From: Ancylostoma caninum | Lineage: Eukaryota > Nematoda > Chromadorea > Rhabditida > Ancylostomatidae | Direction of reading: 5' to 3' | Length of the DNA: 64,000 nt | Assembly (NCBI GenBank): GCA_037903475.1 | Contig: JBAJFG010000242.1 | Span: 62,001 to 126,000 of the forward strand | Shown: in pieces, positions 1-11,770 of the stretch | Layout of the letters: each line of letters opens with the position of its first letter | How positions within the stretch are numbered: position 1 is the first letter of the stretch | Notes under the pieces: model-generated | What the model saw: the letters and a program-made list of their open reading frames with translations, nothing else | Database searches by the model: none | Told to the model about the DNA's origin: nothing | Made by a program: the position numbers and the translations under genes

Positions 1-23
1 CTTTTCACAGTGGTACTATATAC

Positions 24-306
24 CAGTGGCGGACGCAGAAAGTGGGCGGGAGGGCGGGGACGAGGGAAAAAGTGGGGTCTCCGCCATTTTGGGGACCCAG
101 ACGGAAAATAAAATTAATAAAAGCGAATTATACTAATAAATAATTAATAAAAATTATATTAAAAATAAAAATAAAAATAAACAAGTAGAAATAAACTAAT
201 ACAAGATTTTTATGTGTATTGTGAAGTAATTTCGAAAATTTTCGGACTTGTTCTCGGGGGGGGGGGGCGCCCCTCCCCCGCCTCCCCCCTCCTGCAGCCG
301 CCACTG
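24..306. mobile_element. hAT-type MITE
   Basis: The ends are inverted: CAGTGGCGGACGCAG at the left and the complement of CAGTGGCGGCTGCAGG at the right. The flanks ctatatac and gtatatac agree at 7 of 8 bases, as an 8-bp hAT target duplication would. The interior is AT-rich with a G-run near the right end and has no coding capacity. The same family recurs at 53250-53498 (perfect duplication), as an end fragment at 7029-7127, and as a diverged copy near 26930-27179. Confidence 0.85.
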
Positions 307-314
307 GTATATAC

Positions 315-1103
315 TATTGCCTAACAAAAGTGACGAAAATCCCTTTTTGAACCATATATTTTTAGTGGAGGTCCCTCCCTGCTACGGATGCTACTGCAAC
401 GCAGGTGGGGTCAGCGATCGATATCACCTCTGTCACGGTGTGGCACTATTTGTAGCAGCTGTTTTTGTGCGAGGACCTCAAACTCTCAAAAATAGTGGAG
501 TCAAAAAGGTTTTTTTGGCTCTCTTTTAAGGTAAAGTGTATACCACTGTAATGAGCTTCTCCTGCAGATTCCTGTGACATCATAATCGATTCAAAGGTCA
601 GACCCTTCAAGAGCACTGTCGGCGCGGATCTCTTGACGATATTCAAAGATTTCATGCTGTTAGGCAAGGGATCAGTGGTTGCAGTCGGTTCAATTAGTCA
701 AGTTTTTGGAACTTGCTCATGCATCAGGTGAACGCATGTGATAGTGATGGTGGTCCATAGAGACACCAAAGTCTCCAAAATTCTTCTGAAATAGACAATA
801 GTTTCGTGTCAACTTGTCATTGAATCGTTTGTTTTCAATAATAAATCAGTAGTCATTCTTTTAGTATTCATTTCTGTTGGCTTATATTTAGGAAAGGTCT
901 CAGTTAAATATTTTATTTTCGGGCTAGCAAGAAAAAGCGTACAAAATTGGTGGTACTGGGCTTGCCGGGGAGCTGTGTATCGACAATGCGTCTTGAGTCG
1001 ACGCGAAGAGAGTCCTCCACATTCGGGTCATATGGACTTAATTTTTAACATCCCTCTAAGAGACGAACGACAAATTTCGAAAATCAATCATTTATTATGC
1101 TGG
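315..1103. other. No recognisable gene
   Basis: This lies downstream of the 3' end of the Kunitz gene on the minus strand and may include its 3' UTR. Only short open frames occur and none shows a family signature. Confidence 0.5.
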
Positions 1104-1373
1104 TCATAGGCGGAACCTGATTAGTCGCCAGAGAGTGGGTGCTGGTAGGTACTCAGCGCAGGCTTCTTCGCAATCAGCTCTGGTCCCGAAGTTGTTGAAA
1201 TTTCCCCGTCTTCCACCGTATCTGAACTTTACGCATCTGCCATTTTCGAAGCCGTACCTGCAAAGGTCACGCGTCAGATACGAAGAGGGATGATAAATGC
1301 CGTTGTTAGGTAGTTTACCTGATCAAATCCATGTCGCCTTCTCCTTCATCGATCGGAAGAGTGCACGGACTCG
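1104..1373 (-). other. C-terminal Kunitz domain lacking the 14-38 disulphide
   Basis: The two exons encode a domain running from [13 protein letters not shown] through YGFENGRC and [11 protein letters not shown] to the closing C-x3-C. Four of the six conserved cysteines (5, 30, 51, 55) are present. The position-14 cysteine is Gly and its partner at position 38 is Arg, so both halves of one disulphide are gone together. The residue at P1 is Asp. In this fold the 14-38 bond supports the inhibitory loop, so I infer that this domain is not a standard trypsin inhibitor. A short tail of about 16 residues follows before the stop. Confidence 0.85.
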
Positions 1374-4300
1374 CTGCTATAAGTAACACTTTAATTTATT
1401 ACCAACTAATTTTATAGTTTAGGGGCAGGAAGCAAAGTCGCGAAACCAACGGATCTTCAACATTCCCGGAGGAACGGTCTTCGGATTAACTCCATTGGTT
1501 TCAAAAATCGACTCTGTTCGAGCATGTCAATTCTTGCGTAATCGCCTACGGCGTGGCAGTTTTTCATATTGCTCGGCTTTCCAGGCTTTTCTCACAGGAA
1601 CGTTTTTCATACGAAATGTCCTTCCGCTTCTAAGATGAGTCGTTGTTTGCGTGGTAACTCAAGACAGGCTTCCTCCTCCTCCAAAATTATTTTGGAGATT
1701 CTCACAGAAAATACGTAGGGTTTTCGTTGGTGGCAGCTAGCCAAAGCAGGTGGGACTCAGAGACCTAGAGCTCACATCCTGCAGCTAGATAGCGAGAAAT
1801 CACGAAATACCTAGTGCTACTTTCCGTGCGTCTTGCCGCACCACCTTTAACATTTGTGAGTCCCGACACGCAGAAGTCATACATGTTTGTGCGAGAGACC
1901 GGCCTGTGCTAGCTAGCGCATCCTCGCTATGCAAAGACAGTTAAGTTCGTAGTTGCGATTTGAGTACTGGATTTATTTTATTAGTTTGCGTTTGTGGGCT
2001 AGCAGTGTTGTTCTACACTTACACTTTATCTCGGAGTCGAAAATTTTGACGAATGCTGGCTTTAACAACTCCGGTGTGATTGCGTGTGCTTTCGAGCAGA
2101 TTTCGCTTTTTTTCGCCAAAGTAATTTCCGATCCCTCTCAAAAAAGCACGTAAGAGACACTCTGGAAAATAAGCGAGATCTGTTCGAATCTTTCCACCTA
2201 AGGGAGTCCAACTGTTTTGTGGAAGGAAAGAAATCACGTTTTAGTTCAAGAGACAAACGGAACAAGGCCAATTCCATCTCAATGTGTTCTGTATCACTCG
2301 TTGAAACTATAATAGTTTTCAAAACGAAGCAGGTGGAAGAATTGGTGGACAGCCGCTCACTTCCACTCTGTTCGAGCGTATCTGAAAGAAAAAAATAACA
2401 ACACAACTAAGAATGATTACCATTAATGTCTTCGCAAGTATCCATGCATTGTTGCATAGTCTTGAAGTTGTTGTCGTTTCCAGCGCATCCGCCATACGTG
2501 AACAAGACGCATTGGCGCGAGTTTCGATCGTAAGCATAGCTGTAAAATTAGTGCGTTATTCATGAAAGCTGTGGAATAAATATGTACACATTGGTGTGGT
2601 TTCACCGTCTAAATGATCCGAAACACGGTCCCTTCTGGATAGGTTGTAGGCATCGATCTGTAAATTTTAAAACGACATGCACAGTAGCAAAAAAATTCCG
2701 TATTTGTAATTCACCGAAATATCTTTATTTTTCCTCTTTCTAACTTTGGTTTCGGTTAAAAATTGTTTCTAGGTTTAAGGCGTGAAAGAGTTGCTTTGAA
2801 GAGCCCGGAAAAATTTCTCCTTGTTCTGATATTTTTCCTATGTTCTGCGAGAAAAAAAAACATGCCTTCATCATCGGGGGTTCCCACAGAAAAATAGAAA
2901 TCGGCAAAAGTCTGTCTACATGAAAGTTTCCCCCATGTACGTACCGTTGTTAGGCACATCAGTATCCTGCTCCATGCATTCTTCCTCGCACTTTTGTTTA
3001 GTCGAGAAGTTGTTCTCGTTTCCTCCACAACCGCCATAGGTGAATCTTACGCATTTTCCGGTTTCGGTGTCATAAGCAAAGCTGTAATATGAGGGAGATT
3101 TAATAACATCTGAATGTCCATTCTACATTTGTTTTATCTTAGATTCTTACCGTCGAATTTTTCCTTTGCATGGCCCAGAAGCAATCGGCAATGAGCATCT
3201 ATCTAAAACGTGATGTTCTTCAACGTTTGAAGTATCAGATTCGCTAGTGTCCGATTGGGCATTTATAGCGCAGAAATACATTCTTTTCGTTGCACTTTAT
3301 TATATTAAATTTTCGTTCTTGTGTGTATCATTGCAAAACACTTGCCGTCTTCAGATCCAGGATTTTGAGTTTCATTTGATCCATTCATGCATGTCTGTTC
3401 ACATCCACTCTTCGTCAGGAACCTATTATCATTTCCTTTGCATCCACCGTAGATGAACTTCACACATTTTCCTCGTTTGGCATCATAACCATAGCTGTAA
3501 TATTACAGGGACTATAGCTGTAATAGAAAGCTTCTGTGATCTTGTAAAACTATTGCAGACAGCCTTCCATGATACTCACGCTCAGAAAAATGAAAATCCC
3601 GCTCAGTCTGTGTTAAGGGCCATCATTACGAAACACGTTGTACCAGTTAACTCCACGATTTCTTACAAAAGTGGGGTAAACTTTGAAGATGTGGATAAGA
3701 TTTAATCGGTTATAACCTGCTCAAGAAGCTGCGACTCATTGCAGAGGTCTAAGATCAACATGGGAAGGCTCATTTTTGATAACCACAAAGATGAAAAAAA
3801 ACCATACCGCGGCATTGATGCTTTGCAGGGACCGGTGGTGATGGGTTGTGAACACACATCTGAATCGAGACATTTTCTTTTCTGTCTTTATTTTTCTTCT
3901 ATTCGTTCATTTAATTACTTTTTTGACAGCTAAAAGTTTTGCCTGTATATAATTTACCCTCATTGTTTTTGTGAGGATTTTCCATACCATTATTAACGGA
4001 TACGTACTGTTTCCAGATTGGAAGTTGGAACGCGTCCAATAAGCAAGATTGCTGAATCTGACATTGTAGATCCAAAGACGGAGCCAGTCACGAACTTGCT
4101 GTGTCTATGGAAAAATCGCCTGACTATTAGTCGCACCTTTTTTGGATCTATACGACATCACCAATGTGCTGCCTATGATGAAACCTGTATGATGAAAGAA
4201 AGGCGGTCTTTACGTCTGTGCTCTAGAGAAATTTGCAAACCACATACAAGGATCTCTACAAAATTATTCAGATTTTAGAGCCTTTAGTGAGTTACTTGCT

Positions 4301-5283
4301 CAATGGGAAGTTTAAAAGGTAAATAGTTGCTTTTTCCTATGGAAGGGGTGGAAGTACAGCAAGAGCTACCTTTTTCAGTCTCAGGCTTTGGCAGCTTTTG
4401 CTCACACGTCCATGTACAATCTTCCATGGTTTCGAAGTTGTTCTGGTTACCCTTACATCCTCCAAAGTAGAATTCTACGCATTTCTCCTTTGTCTTGTCG
4501 TAAGCGAATCTGCGAAACATAATTTTGCTTTGGTCTCAGAATTCTTGTTCAAAATAACAGTGAGAGGAAAAACAAATGCCCACCGTTTTATCTTTGCCTT
4601 GCAAGGTCCAACTTCAATGGACATCGAGCACGTGTCTTCTACATCTTTATTTGGAGACGTTCAATAGTGTATGCACGTCAGTCAATGTCAGCAATCGACC
4701 AACCTTGTTCAGGCTCAGGCTTTGATATCTTCTGCTCGCACGTCCATGTGCAATCTTCCATGCTTTTAAAGTTGTTTTGGTTTCCTTTACATCCTCCATA
4801 ATAGAATTTCACGCACTTCTTCTTTGTGTTGTCGTAAGCAAATCTGTAAAATACAACTTTGCTTTGCTTTCATGGTAGAAGGTGTAGTAATTCAAAAAAA
4901 GTGAGAAGGAAAACGAAAGCTCACCGTTTCATCATAGCTTTGCAAGGTCCAACTTCAATGGGCTGTGAGCAGCTATCTTGAATGTATTTTACTCACGTAT
5001 ATTTTGACTTTCAATATATTTGCAAATAAAATATACTCCTAGTATTGGTTAGAAAGAATTATGTTCTGTTCTCAACAGCTCTTCTTGAAGAAGTTTTAAG
5101 CACATCTGCAAAAAAAAACCAAAATCTGAACTAGACGCAAACTCACTTTCATCTGGTTTAGGTTCGCTGGATTTAGAGCAACTTTCCAGACATTTGGCTT
5201 CGGTCATGAAATTATTTCCATTTCCACCACAACCACCGAATACGAATTCCGTGCACTTGCCAGTTTTTTCATCAAAATAGAAG
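1104..5283 (-). CDS. Multi-domain Kunitz/BPTI serine protease inhibitor gene, 5' incomplete
   Basis: Secreted Kunitz domains block serine proteases by inserting the P1 residue after the second cysteine. Seven domains are visible, six of them as two exons each. Exons 5' to 3': 5147-5283; 4925-4976 with 4704-4843; 4584-4644 with 4370-4509; 3808-3859 with 3346-3494; 3151-3202 with 2945-3081; 2606-2657 with 2421-2539; 1319-1373 with 1104-1257. Introns alternate regularly: phase 1 between domains, phase 2 inside each domain just before the FAYD/YAYD segment. Each C-half carries the YGGCxGNxNNF-type signature. P1 is Lys in four domains and Phe in the sixth. The last domain lacks cysteines 14 and 38. 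The first recognisable exon (5147-5283) has no N-terminal partner exon upstream and no signal peptide is visible, so the gene start is missing, probably disrupted by repeats from 5520 onward. The stop is at 1104-1106. The host target is unknown. Confidence 0.88.
3340..3346 (-). other. GC-AG intron donor in the Kunitz gene
   Basis: The exon ending at 3346 finishes in GAAGACG followed by GCAAGTG. This is a GC donor with an otherwise strong consensus, and it keeps the same phase-1 position as the GT donors of the other domains. The alternative of reading through would break the repeated domain structure. Confidence 0.7.
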
Positions 5284-5570
5284 CTGAATTGCTCGCTTAC
5301 ATTAGCTTGGTAGATGACGTCTGGTTTCCCAGATCTAATACCAACAATAACAAATCTAACAATAATCTAACAATAACAAATAACACTTCACTCCTCCTAT
5401 TTTCTTAGTTGAATTATCCTGCATTTATACTTTCTCATTTCGTGCCAAACAACAAACTCGAAAAAAACAGTTGGTTTTGCCAGGAGTGGGGAAAGTCAAT
5501 AAAACATAAAATAAGACAATATATACATACTAGCGCCCCTTCGGGACGCTAGAAAGTGGGGGTGGGGCAG

Positions 5571-5683
5571 CCACTTGAGGTATGTGCAAAAGCTTCACAC
5601 GCGTGAAGTTCTTAAAAATCAGCGAAAAGGCAAAACTAATCATTAGCTGAACTCAAATACGAAATTCTCCTTATGAGTTGCGT
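5571..5683 (-). repeat. Dispersed repeat shared with 25437-25550
   Basis: The reverse complement matches 25437-25550, sharing CAACTCATAAG near one end and GAAGCTTTTGCACAT near the other. In both places it lies beside a 59-bp minisatellite, which suggests one composite element present in opposite orientations. Confidence 0.7.
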
Positions 5684-5911
5684 ATACTCTATGGGTCTGG
5701 CCGTCTCGCCAACGTCGAGCTTCGAGTCTTCCGCCATCCTAGCCTTGCTTGCAAATTCTTAATCCCGCACCTACATGTAAAGCTAATTTCCGATGCACTG
5801 ATAATACCTACTCTTTTTTTGTCACATTTCGTACACACCTATGGACCCGTTGTGAACAGCCAACAAAGAGGAAGAAGATATAGTCGACTGAGACATGAAT
5901 GAGCGCGTAGC

Positions 5912-6420
5912 GTGCCCCTACTCCATCGGCAGACATGCATCTTGGCGTTTGCCGCGCTATTGGGCCACGGCGGACCCATTCTCCATCAGCGCACCCGTAT
6001 CCTTGTGCTTACCCCACTGTTGGGCAAGGGCAGACCCATCCTCCATTTCTGGATCTGTATCCTGGCGTTCTTCCCACTACTGGGCCAGCGCAGTCCCGAT
6101 CCATCGGTGGTACTCCTATCCCGGCGCCTTCCCCACTAACCGGCCCCTTGCGAACCCATCTCCATCCATGGACCCATATCCTGGCGCTTTCTCCAGTATT
6201 GGGCCAGAGCAGACCCAATCCTCATCCGTAGACTCGTTGCCTGGCATTTCCCCGTTAGTGGGCCCCTGTAGATCCAATCTCCATCGATGGACCCATACCC
6301 TGTCGTTTTCCCGGTGTTGGGCCACGGCGAACCCTTTCGCCATCGATGGACCCGTATCCTGCCGTTTTTCCACTATTGGGCCACGGCGGACTCTTTCTCG
6401 ATCTGGACTACGGGCCCCCG
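5912..6420 (+). repeat. 59-bp minisatellite, degenerate array (about 8 units)
   Basis: The unit contains GACCCGTATCCTGGCG, then a C/T stretch, then CACTATTGGGCC and CGGCGGACCCATTCTCCATC. The period is about 59 bp and units are diverged. Every forward frame is open across much of the array because the unit lacks stops; since 59 is not a multiple of 3, this does not indicate coding. The unit is related to that of the large array at 56405-58755 on the other strand. Confidence 0.85.
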
Positions 6421-7028
6421 GCTCATCTGTCCTCAGAAAGTTTGATCAACTGCACAAGTTGCACAACTGGTTCCAGAGAATGTCACAACAGCTTATTATG
6501 ATGCGTTCGTCATCCTGTGTATTTGATTATTCTTCTTAAAAACCGGATCCTCAAACTGCATAATCCCCAAGGGACCTCAAAGAGAGGTGTGTAAGGAGCA
6601 CATCCCAAGTGAGGCCACCGAGTGAATCCTTCGATACATCCTCCACGGTATGCACACTTCTTTTGAAGTGGTTATCCTCCACTGTTCCAAAGTTGAGTGA
6701 AGTCAACAACAAAGCTCCAGTAGAGGGGCGACTCTGCTCCGTACATTGCTGCTACGCATCGTCAATTCGTTGTAAACACTGTCTCGCCTGGAGGGCTCGA
6801 GACTGCTAGCCGGTGGTCCCGCCGCGAAATCCCGAACGCACCTGACTTCCACTACGTCTATGCACCTATGACGAAACATCGGCCGAATGCCCCATCAGCT
6901 TCGCATCCTCGCGAGGCACAGTCTATAACTGAGTCTCACGGCGAGCGCATGCGATCACGTGCTAGCCTCACTACGTCTGCGCTCTAGAAAATTTTGTTGC
7001 ACTACCATGGTTTATATAAGAGGATTTT
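6421..7028. other. No recognisable gene
   Basis: Mixed-composition sequence between the minisatellite and a hAT MITE fragment. No domain, RNA gene or terminal repeat was recognised. Confidence 0.4.
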
Positions 7029-7127
7029 TATCAATTTCATTTTCCGTCTGGGTCCCCAAAGCGGCGAAGACCCCGCTTTTTTCCCACGCCCCCCCCCCCT
7101 CCCACCCACTTTCTGCGTCCGCCACTG
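7029..7127 (-). mobile_element. hAT MITE fragment (one end only)
   Basis: It matches the terminal part of the 53250-53498 element: the segment TTTTCCGTCTGGGTCCCCAA, a C-run, and the end TTTCTGCGTCCGCCACTG. The other end is missing. Confidence 0.75.
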
Positions 7128-7261
7128 ATACGCAGGACTAGCTTTTGCGCATTTTGAAATAAGTTTCTTACACTCCTAAAGATGGGTAGAATTCCTTGAA
7201 CTAAATAGTGAAGAACCTTCAGGCAAACTTGCACATGCAGCATATACGTACGAAGTACAAC

Positions 7262-7846
7262 TCCATACATATACAGTCTATCCGAAACGACGAGTCCCCT
7301 CAGCCGGCGGGAAACGTCGTGGAGGCGCGCCTGCGGCGCGGCCGTCTTGGCAACGTGCGTGAAATTGATCAGCTGTTGGAGATCAACGCCGCCACGCTCA
7401 ATCGGCAAAAAGTTGGGTTTTTCTTTGTTTTTATTCAATGTTGTGATTTCTTTCGCCAATATATCATCATATATCAGGCCGTTGCTTGTCTGAGGCCGTT
7501 TTCAACGTTTCCTTTTTTTTATATGTGTTTTTTCTGGATTCTACTATGGTCACCCAGAAAAAACAAAGAAAAACACATTCAAATAAAAAAGAAACGAGCA
7601 AAACAGTCTCAGACGAGCAACCAGCAATGGCCCGATATATGCTGATATATCCAAAAAAGAAACCACAACAATGGATAAAAACAAGGAAAACCTACCTTTT
7701 GCCGATTGAGCGTGGCGGCATTGATCTCCAACAGCTGATCAATTTGACATGCGCTGCCAAGAAGACCGTGCCGCTGGCGCGCCACCACGACGTTTCCCGT
7801 CGGCTGAGGGGACTCGTCGTTTCGGATAGACTGTATGTAGGTCATC
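7262..7846. repeat. Inverted repeat pair, arms about 220 bp
   Basis: The sequence from 7262 to about 7480 is matched in reverse complement by about 7640-7846. Shared blocks include ACAGTCTATCCGAAACGACG, ATTGATCAGCTGTTGGAGAT and CGCCACGCTCAATCGGCAAA. The central spacer is roughly 150 bp. It looks like a foldback element or two head-to-head copies of one short element. Open frames in it are not coding candidates. Confidence 0.75.
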
Positions 7847-7929
7847 ACAGGCGCAACATGCCCGTGCATGCCAAGTACAACAAGCAACACAGTCGAGAAA
7901 AAACACGGAAATTCAAACAAACTAAAGCA

Positions 7930-9177
7930 ACTATAACAAGGTAAACGGAGCTACTGGTCAGCCACTGAGTCAGCGGTCCGATTTGCTAAATTTTTGAGGG
8001 ATTGTATAGAAAATTGCAGCTCATTTTTGTCTATGAACGCGTTGAACGTATAGACTACTCGGTGTGCAAACAATTTTGATCGGAACTGAGTTTTTGCCAC
8101 CGGAACCTTGAGCTGAAAATCACCACATCTGGTTCTGGAAGGGCTAAAAAGAAAGAAGTCACCTTCACATATTGTTTATCACAAACCTTCAATGTGAAGG
8201 GACTTTGGCACAAACAAATCTCACTCTCTAAGTTGAATTTGCATTAAAATGAAGGCTAAATCTGTAATACACTCATGAAAAGGCCGACGCTGTGTTAATT
8301 ACGGAACGTCAGATACACTACTCAGCATTGAAAGATTCGCACGTGACAATATGTCAGTACCAGGCGACCAACGCAGAAGGTGACATTTTTCAGAGCATCA
8401 AAATCGATGACAACTCACGGTGACTCCAACACCACGGTGAACTAAGAATGTCCGGAAATTGTCACTAAACCGTCTCGTTAGGGTCTAAGAATTTGGACAT
8501 GTACCTGAGTGAATGTATGTACACATGCAACGAGTTCGTTTTGTAATGTCAAGAACCATGCAATAACTACAGCTTATGCGTGGAAAAGCGTTACTCATGT
8601 GCTCCGCCAGAATCCGAAAATTCCGTTCTCCCTCCCGGAATAAGATTCCCTATGGTTTCATTGCCTTTCATGCATAGAGTCCCATTATATAGTACTATGT
8701 TTGGGATAGAATAGAAATTCGATTAACTTGATTATTTCAATTATAAATTCAGAATTAAATCCCAGAAACTCAAGGGTCGGAAAAGAAGAAAACTATGAAT
8801 CTCTTACTGCCAGTCCTCCACGGTTTTACGTCTCCCTCCTTTTCGGATATCAAAAATTTCAACTAGTTGAAAATCGAGTTTTCGAATTCAAATATATCCA
8901 ATGCATTATTCTGCCCTACATAACTATACGTACGTTAGGATCACTACAATCGACCGAAATAAAGACAACTAGCTTCTACTCGTTCCAACAAATAAAATCC
9001 TTTCGCATTCTCAGCCCAGATGTAGATCACAGCATGCCACCCATATCGCCTTCAACGAGGTTTCGCTCCTAACTCCCTGCACTCCCCAACGATTGCACAA
9101 ATCAATTTTTTGTGTAATGTCGGTCGTTTGAAAATTTTGCGCGCCAGAAAACAGTTCGCTAGAGATGAGTGGAAACG
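7930..9177. other. No recognisable gene
   Basis: AT-rich unique-looking sequence. No domain, RNA or repeat structure was recognised. Confidence 0.4.
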
Positions 9178-11770
9178 TATAGTGGAGTCGTTTTGACAGT
9201 GCGTTTTCCGCGACAGCGGCTCCCTGGCATTGGAGCACGCAACGAGGTCGGTCAAAAAGTTGACCTATGATTCATCTAGTATCTTTGAAGAGTTTTGTAG
9301 CTTGTTTCTCCTTATATTGTTCTTTCTCAGCTCTTAGAACAAATGAAGAAGGGAAAAGATGATAAAACTCGTCGAAGAAGCCGGATCCATCGTGGGTCAA
9401 CTGTTTGACCACCGGAGGGCGCGCGTTTGGGCTCAGCTAAAAAAGGTGTGAATATCCGCGTGGCTAACGATGCCCCGCGGATATTCACACTTTGCGCATC
9501 CACCAAGTGACAGCCGTGCAGGCTCAAGCAAAGGGGCGTGGTCGCAACGAGTTCGACCGAAGGCCCCTACCACGAGCGCGATCGAGGCTCGCCGCGCGGC
9601 GGGAAACTCGGACAACGGCGCCGCGCGCGGCCGCGGCTCTGGATGGGTGCAGCAACGTGGAATAACTATCCACCTCAAGTGATACACAAATAATCAGCCT
9701 TGAATTCGCATAGCATCAGGCACATGCCGAAATCCTACCTAGATTATGAAATATCCATATCTCTGTTTTACAAAACTTGAAAGGAATGATAACCTGTTTC
9801 ACGTGAAATCTGGCATTATACCTGGCAACTCCATTTGTTAATGTAGGAATGAAAAGCATCTGTAGTATGTTTGGAACCGAATGAAAATCGAATAACACAG
9901 TTCATTCAACTTAGTTTGCTCAGTTTAGAGCCACCATCCGAAAAGTTGCAAAGTTGAGAAGAATTTAAGTACCAAAACCTTGTGGTCATCCATCTTCTCT
10001 CTCTCCCCCCCCCCCCCCTCTTCGGCATGAAATTATAGCAGTGATGGAGATAAGAATTTGGGGAGAGAGAATCATTGGAGTGAATGGCACTAGCGAAATG
10101 AAATAATATTTAGGTGACAAGAAGATAGTACAATACGATGACAAAACGACAGTATGCTACATAAATAGGCACATGAACTACACCAAACTGATTAGGAGTT
10201 TCCAAGTCTGTAGTTTAAATAAGATTTAAATAAGAATGTGATTTGAATTTTAAAAAAAAAGAATTAAGGAACTATAATCTTCACCTAGGGGTTATTTGAC
10301 ATGCTGATTACGGATCTGACAGCTATTCTGTATCAAAATGCCATTTTTGAAGCGTTCCAAGCATGTATGTGATTTTTAGAATCTTCTGAAACATTGTAAG
10401 CTAAGGCTATTTGACGTTTTTATCTCGAATACGTTTTGTATCGTGATGATCTTTTCTAACAACTGAGAAGCATGGTGGGTGTAATTTCTTTTCTAAAACT
10501 ACTCGAGTTATACTTATAAAGTAAAGTTGAAATTTCTAAACTACAAAGGAATCCTCTGGATGACGAAGCTTGCTTCTAAAAAGAGTGTTGAGCTCCTCCT
10601 TCGTGTGCAGAAACTTTTTCAAAAAGATCCCGACACACACAAAAACTTTTTTTACGATTCTCTGCTCTCTATTTTGTCACAAGAAAAATATATGAAAAAT
10701 AAAATGTTTCCTGTGGGGGAACAATTTTATGTAATAATTGAGATTCTTTATGAATATTACTAAATACAAGTTCGTTCCACATTTCTCGCTCAGAGTACGC
10801 AGTCCATTTCACTGTTGCATTCTTAGTTTTGGAAAATCAATGCTAACTAAACAGGGAGAGAGTGTCGATCTGACGGCATTGTATCCTAGAGGTACGCCTG
10901 CAGGCACAGCACGTACCTGCGGGGCCTTTCTTACACCTCATCTGGCGATGGATTCATGATCGATTGCGTTGGAGAAAATGCAAATGTAAATGGAGAACAA
11001 GAAATTCTAGGAAAATCCTAGAAAGCATCCTATGTAGTGATGAGCTTCGCTGGCTTAACGTTCAATTTCTTAGAACCGTCGAACTTTTTTAAAATTTGAA
11101 TTGCGATTTTATTTGAACTTTCTTGGACATCACTCCTCAATTTCTCGACTTCCGCTTCCCCCTTAATCTCTTCATATGGGCTCGGTATGTGAGCTTGCGA
11201 TGGGTGTGGCCGCTATCCGCTGCAGCAAACACGCAAAATCTCCGATCAGATGCGTTTCATTCCTACACTAACAAATAGAGTTGTCAGGTATAATGCCAGG
11301 TTTCAGAAACAGGTTATCATTCCTTTCAAGTTTTGTAAAACAGAGATATGGATATTTCATAATCTAGGTAGGATTTCGGCATGTGCCTGATGCTATGCGA
11401 ATTCAAGGCTGATTATTTGTGTATCACTTGAGGTGGATAGTTATTCCACGTTGCTGCACCCATCCAGAGCCGCGGCCGCGCGCGGCGCCGTTGTCCGAGT
11501 TTCCCGCAGCGCGGCGAGCCTCGATCGCGGTCGTGGTAGGGGCCTTCGGTCGAACGCGTTGCGACCACGCCCCTTTGCTCGAGTCTACACGGCTGTCACT
11601 TGGTGGATGCGCAAGGTGTGAATATCCGTGAGGCATCGTTAGCCACGCGGATATTCACACCTTTTTTAGCTGAGCCCAAACGCCCCGCCGCCTGACCACC
11701 CGCACTGCGTGCTCCAATGCCAGCGGGGCCGCTACCGCGGACAACGCACTGTCAAAACGACTCCACTATA
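9178..11770. mobile_element. 2.6-kb element with long terminal inverted arms (foldback-like)
   Basis: Both ends begin TATAGTGGAGTCGTTTTGACA on opposite strands, possibly with a TA target duplication. The left arm (9178 to about 9861) and right arm (about 11260-11770) correspond through the GC-rich core, a short hairpin built on GTGTGAATATCCG, and the segment containing TAATGTAGGAATGAAA. The left arm carries roughly 150 bp extra (about 9260-9410). The 1.4-kb centre has no recognisable coding region. It is either a non-autonomous foldback transposon or two head-to-head copies around unique DNA. Confidence 0.7.

Noticed and set aside
5895..6539. 214-codon open frame
   Set aside because: It is the related 59-bp array, open in several frames, with no domain.
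9470..9682. GC-rich open frames, repeated at 11424-11636
   Set aside because: They are the two arms of the inverted element; both strands are open because of composition.
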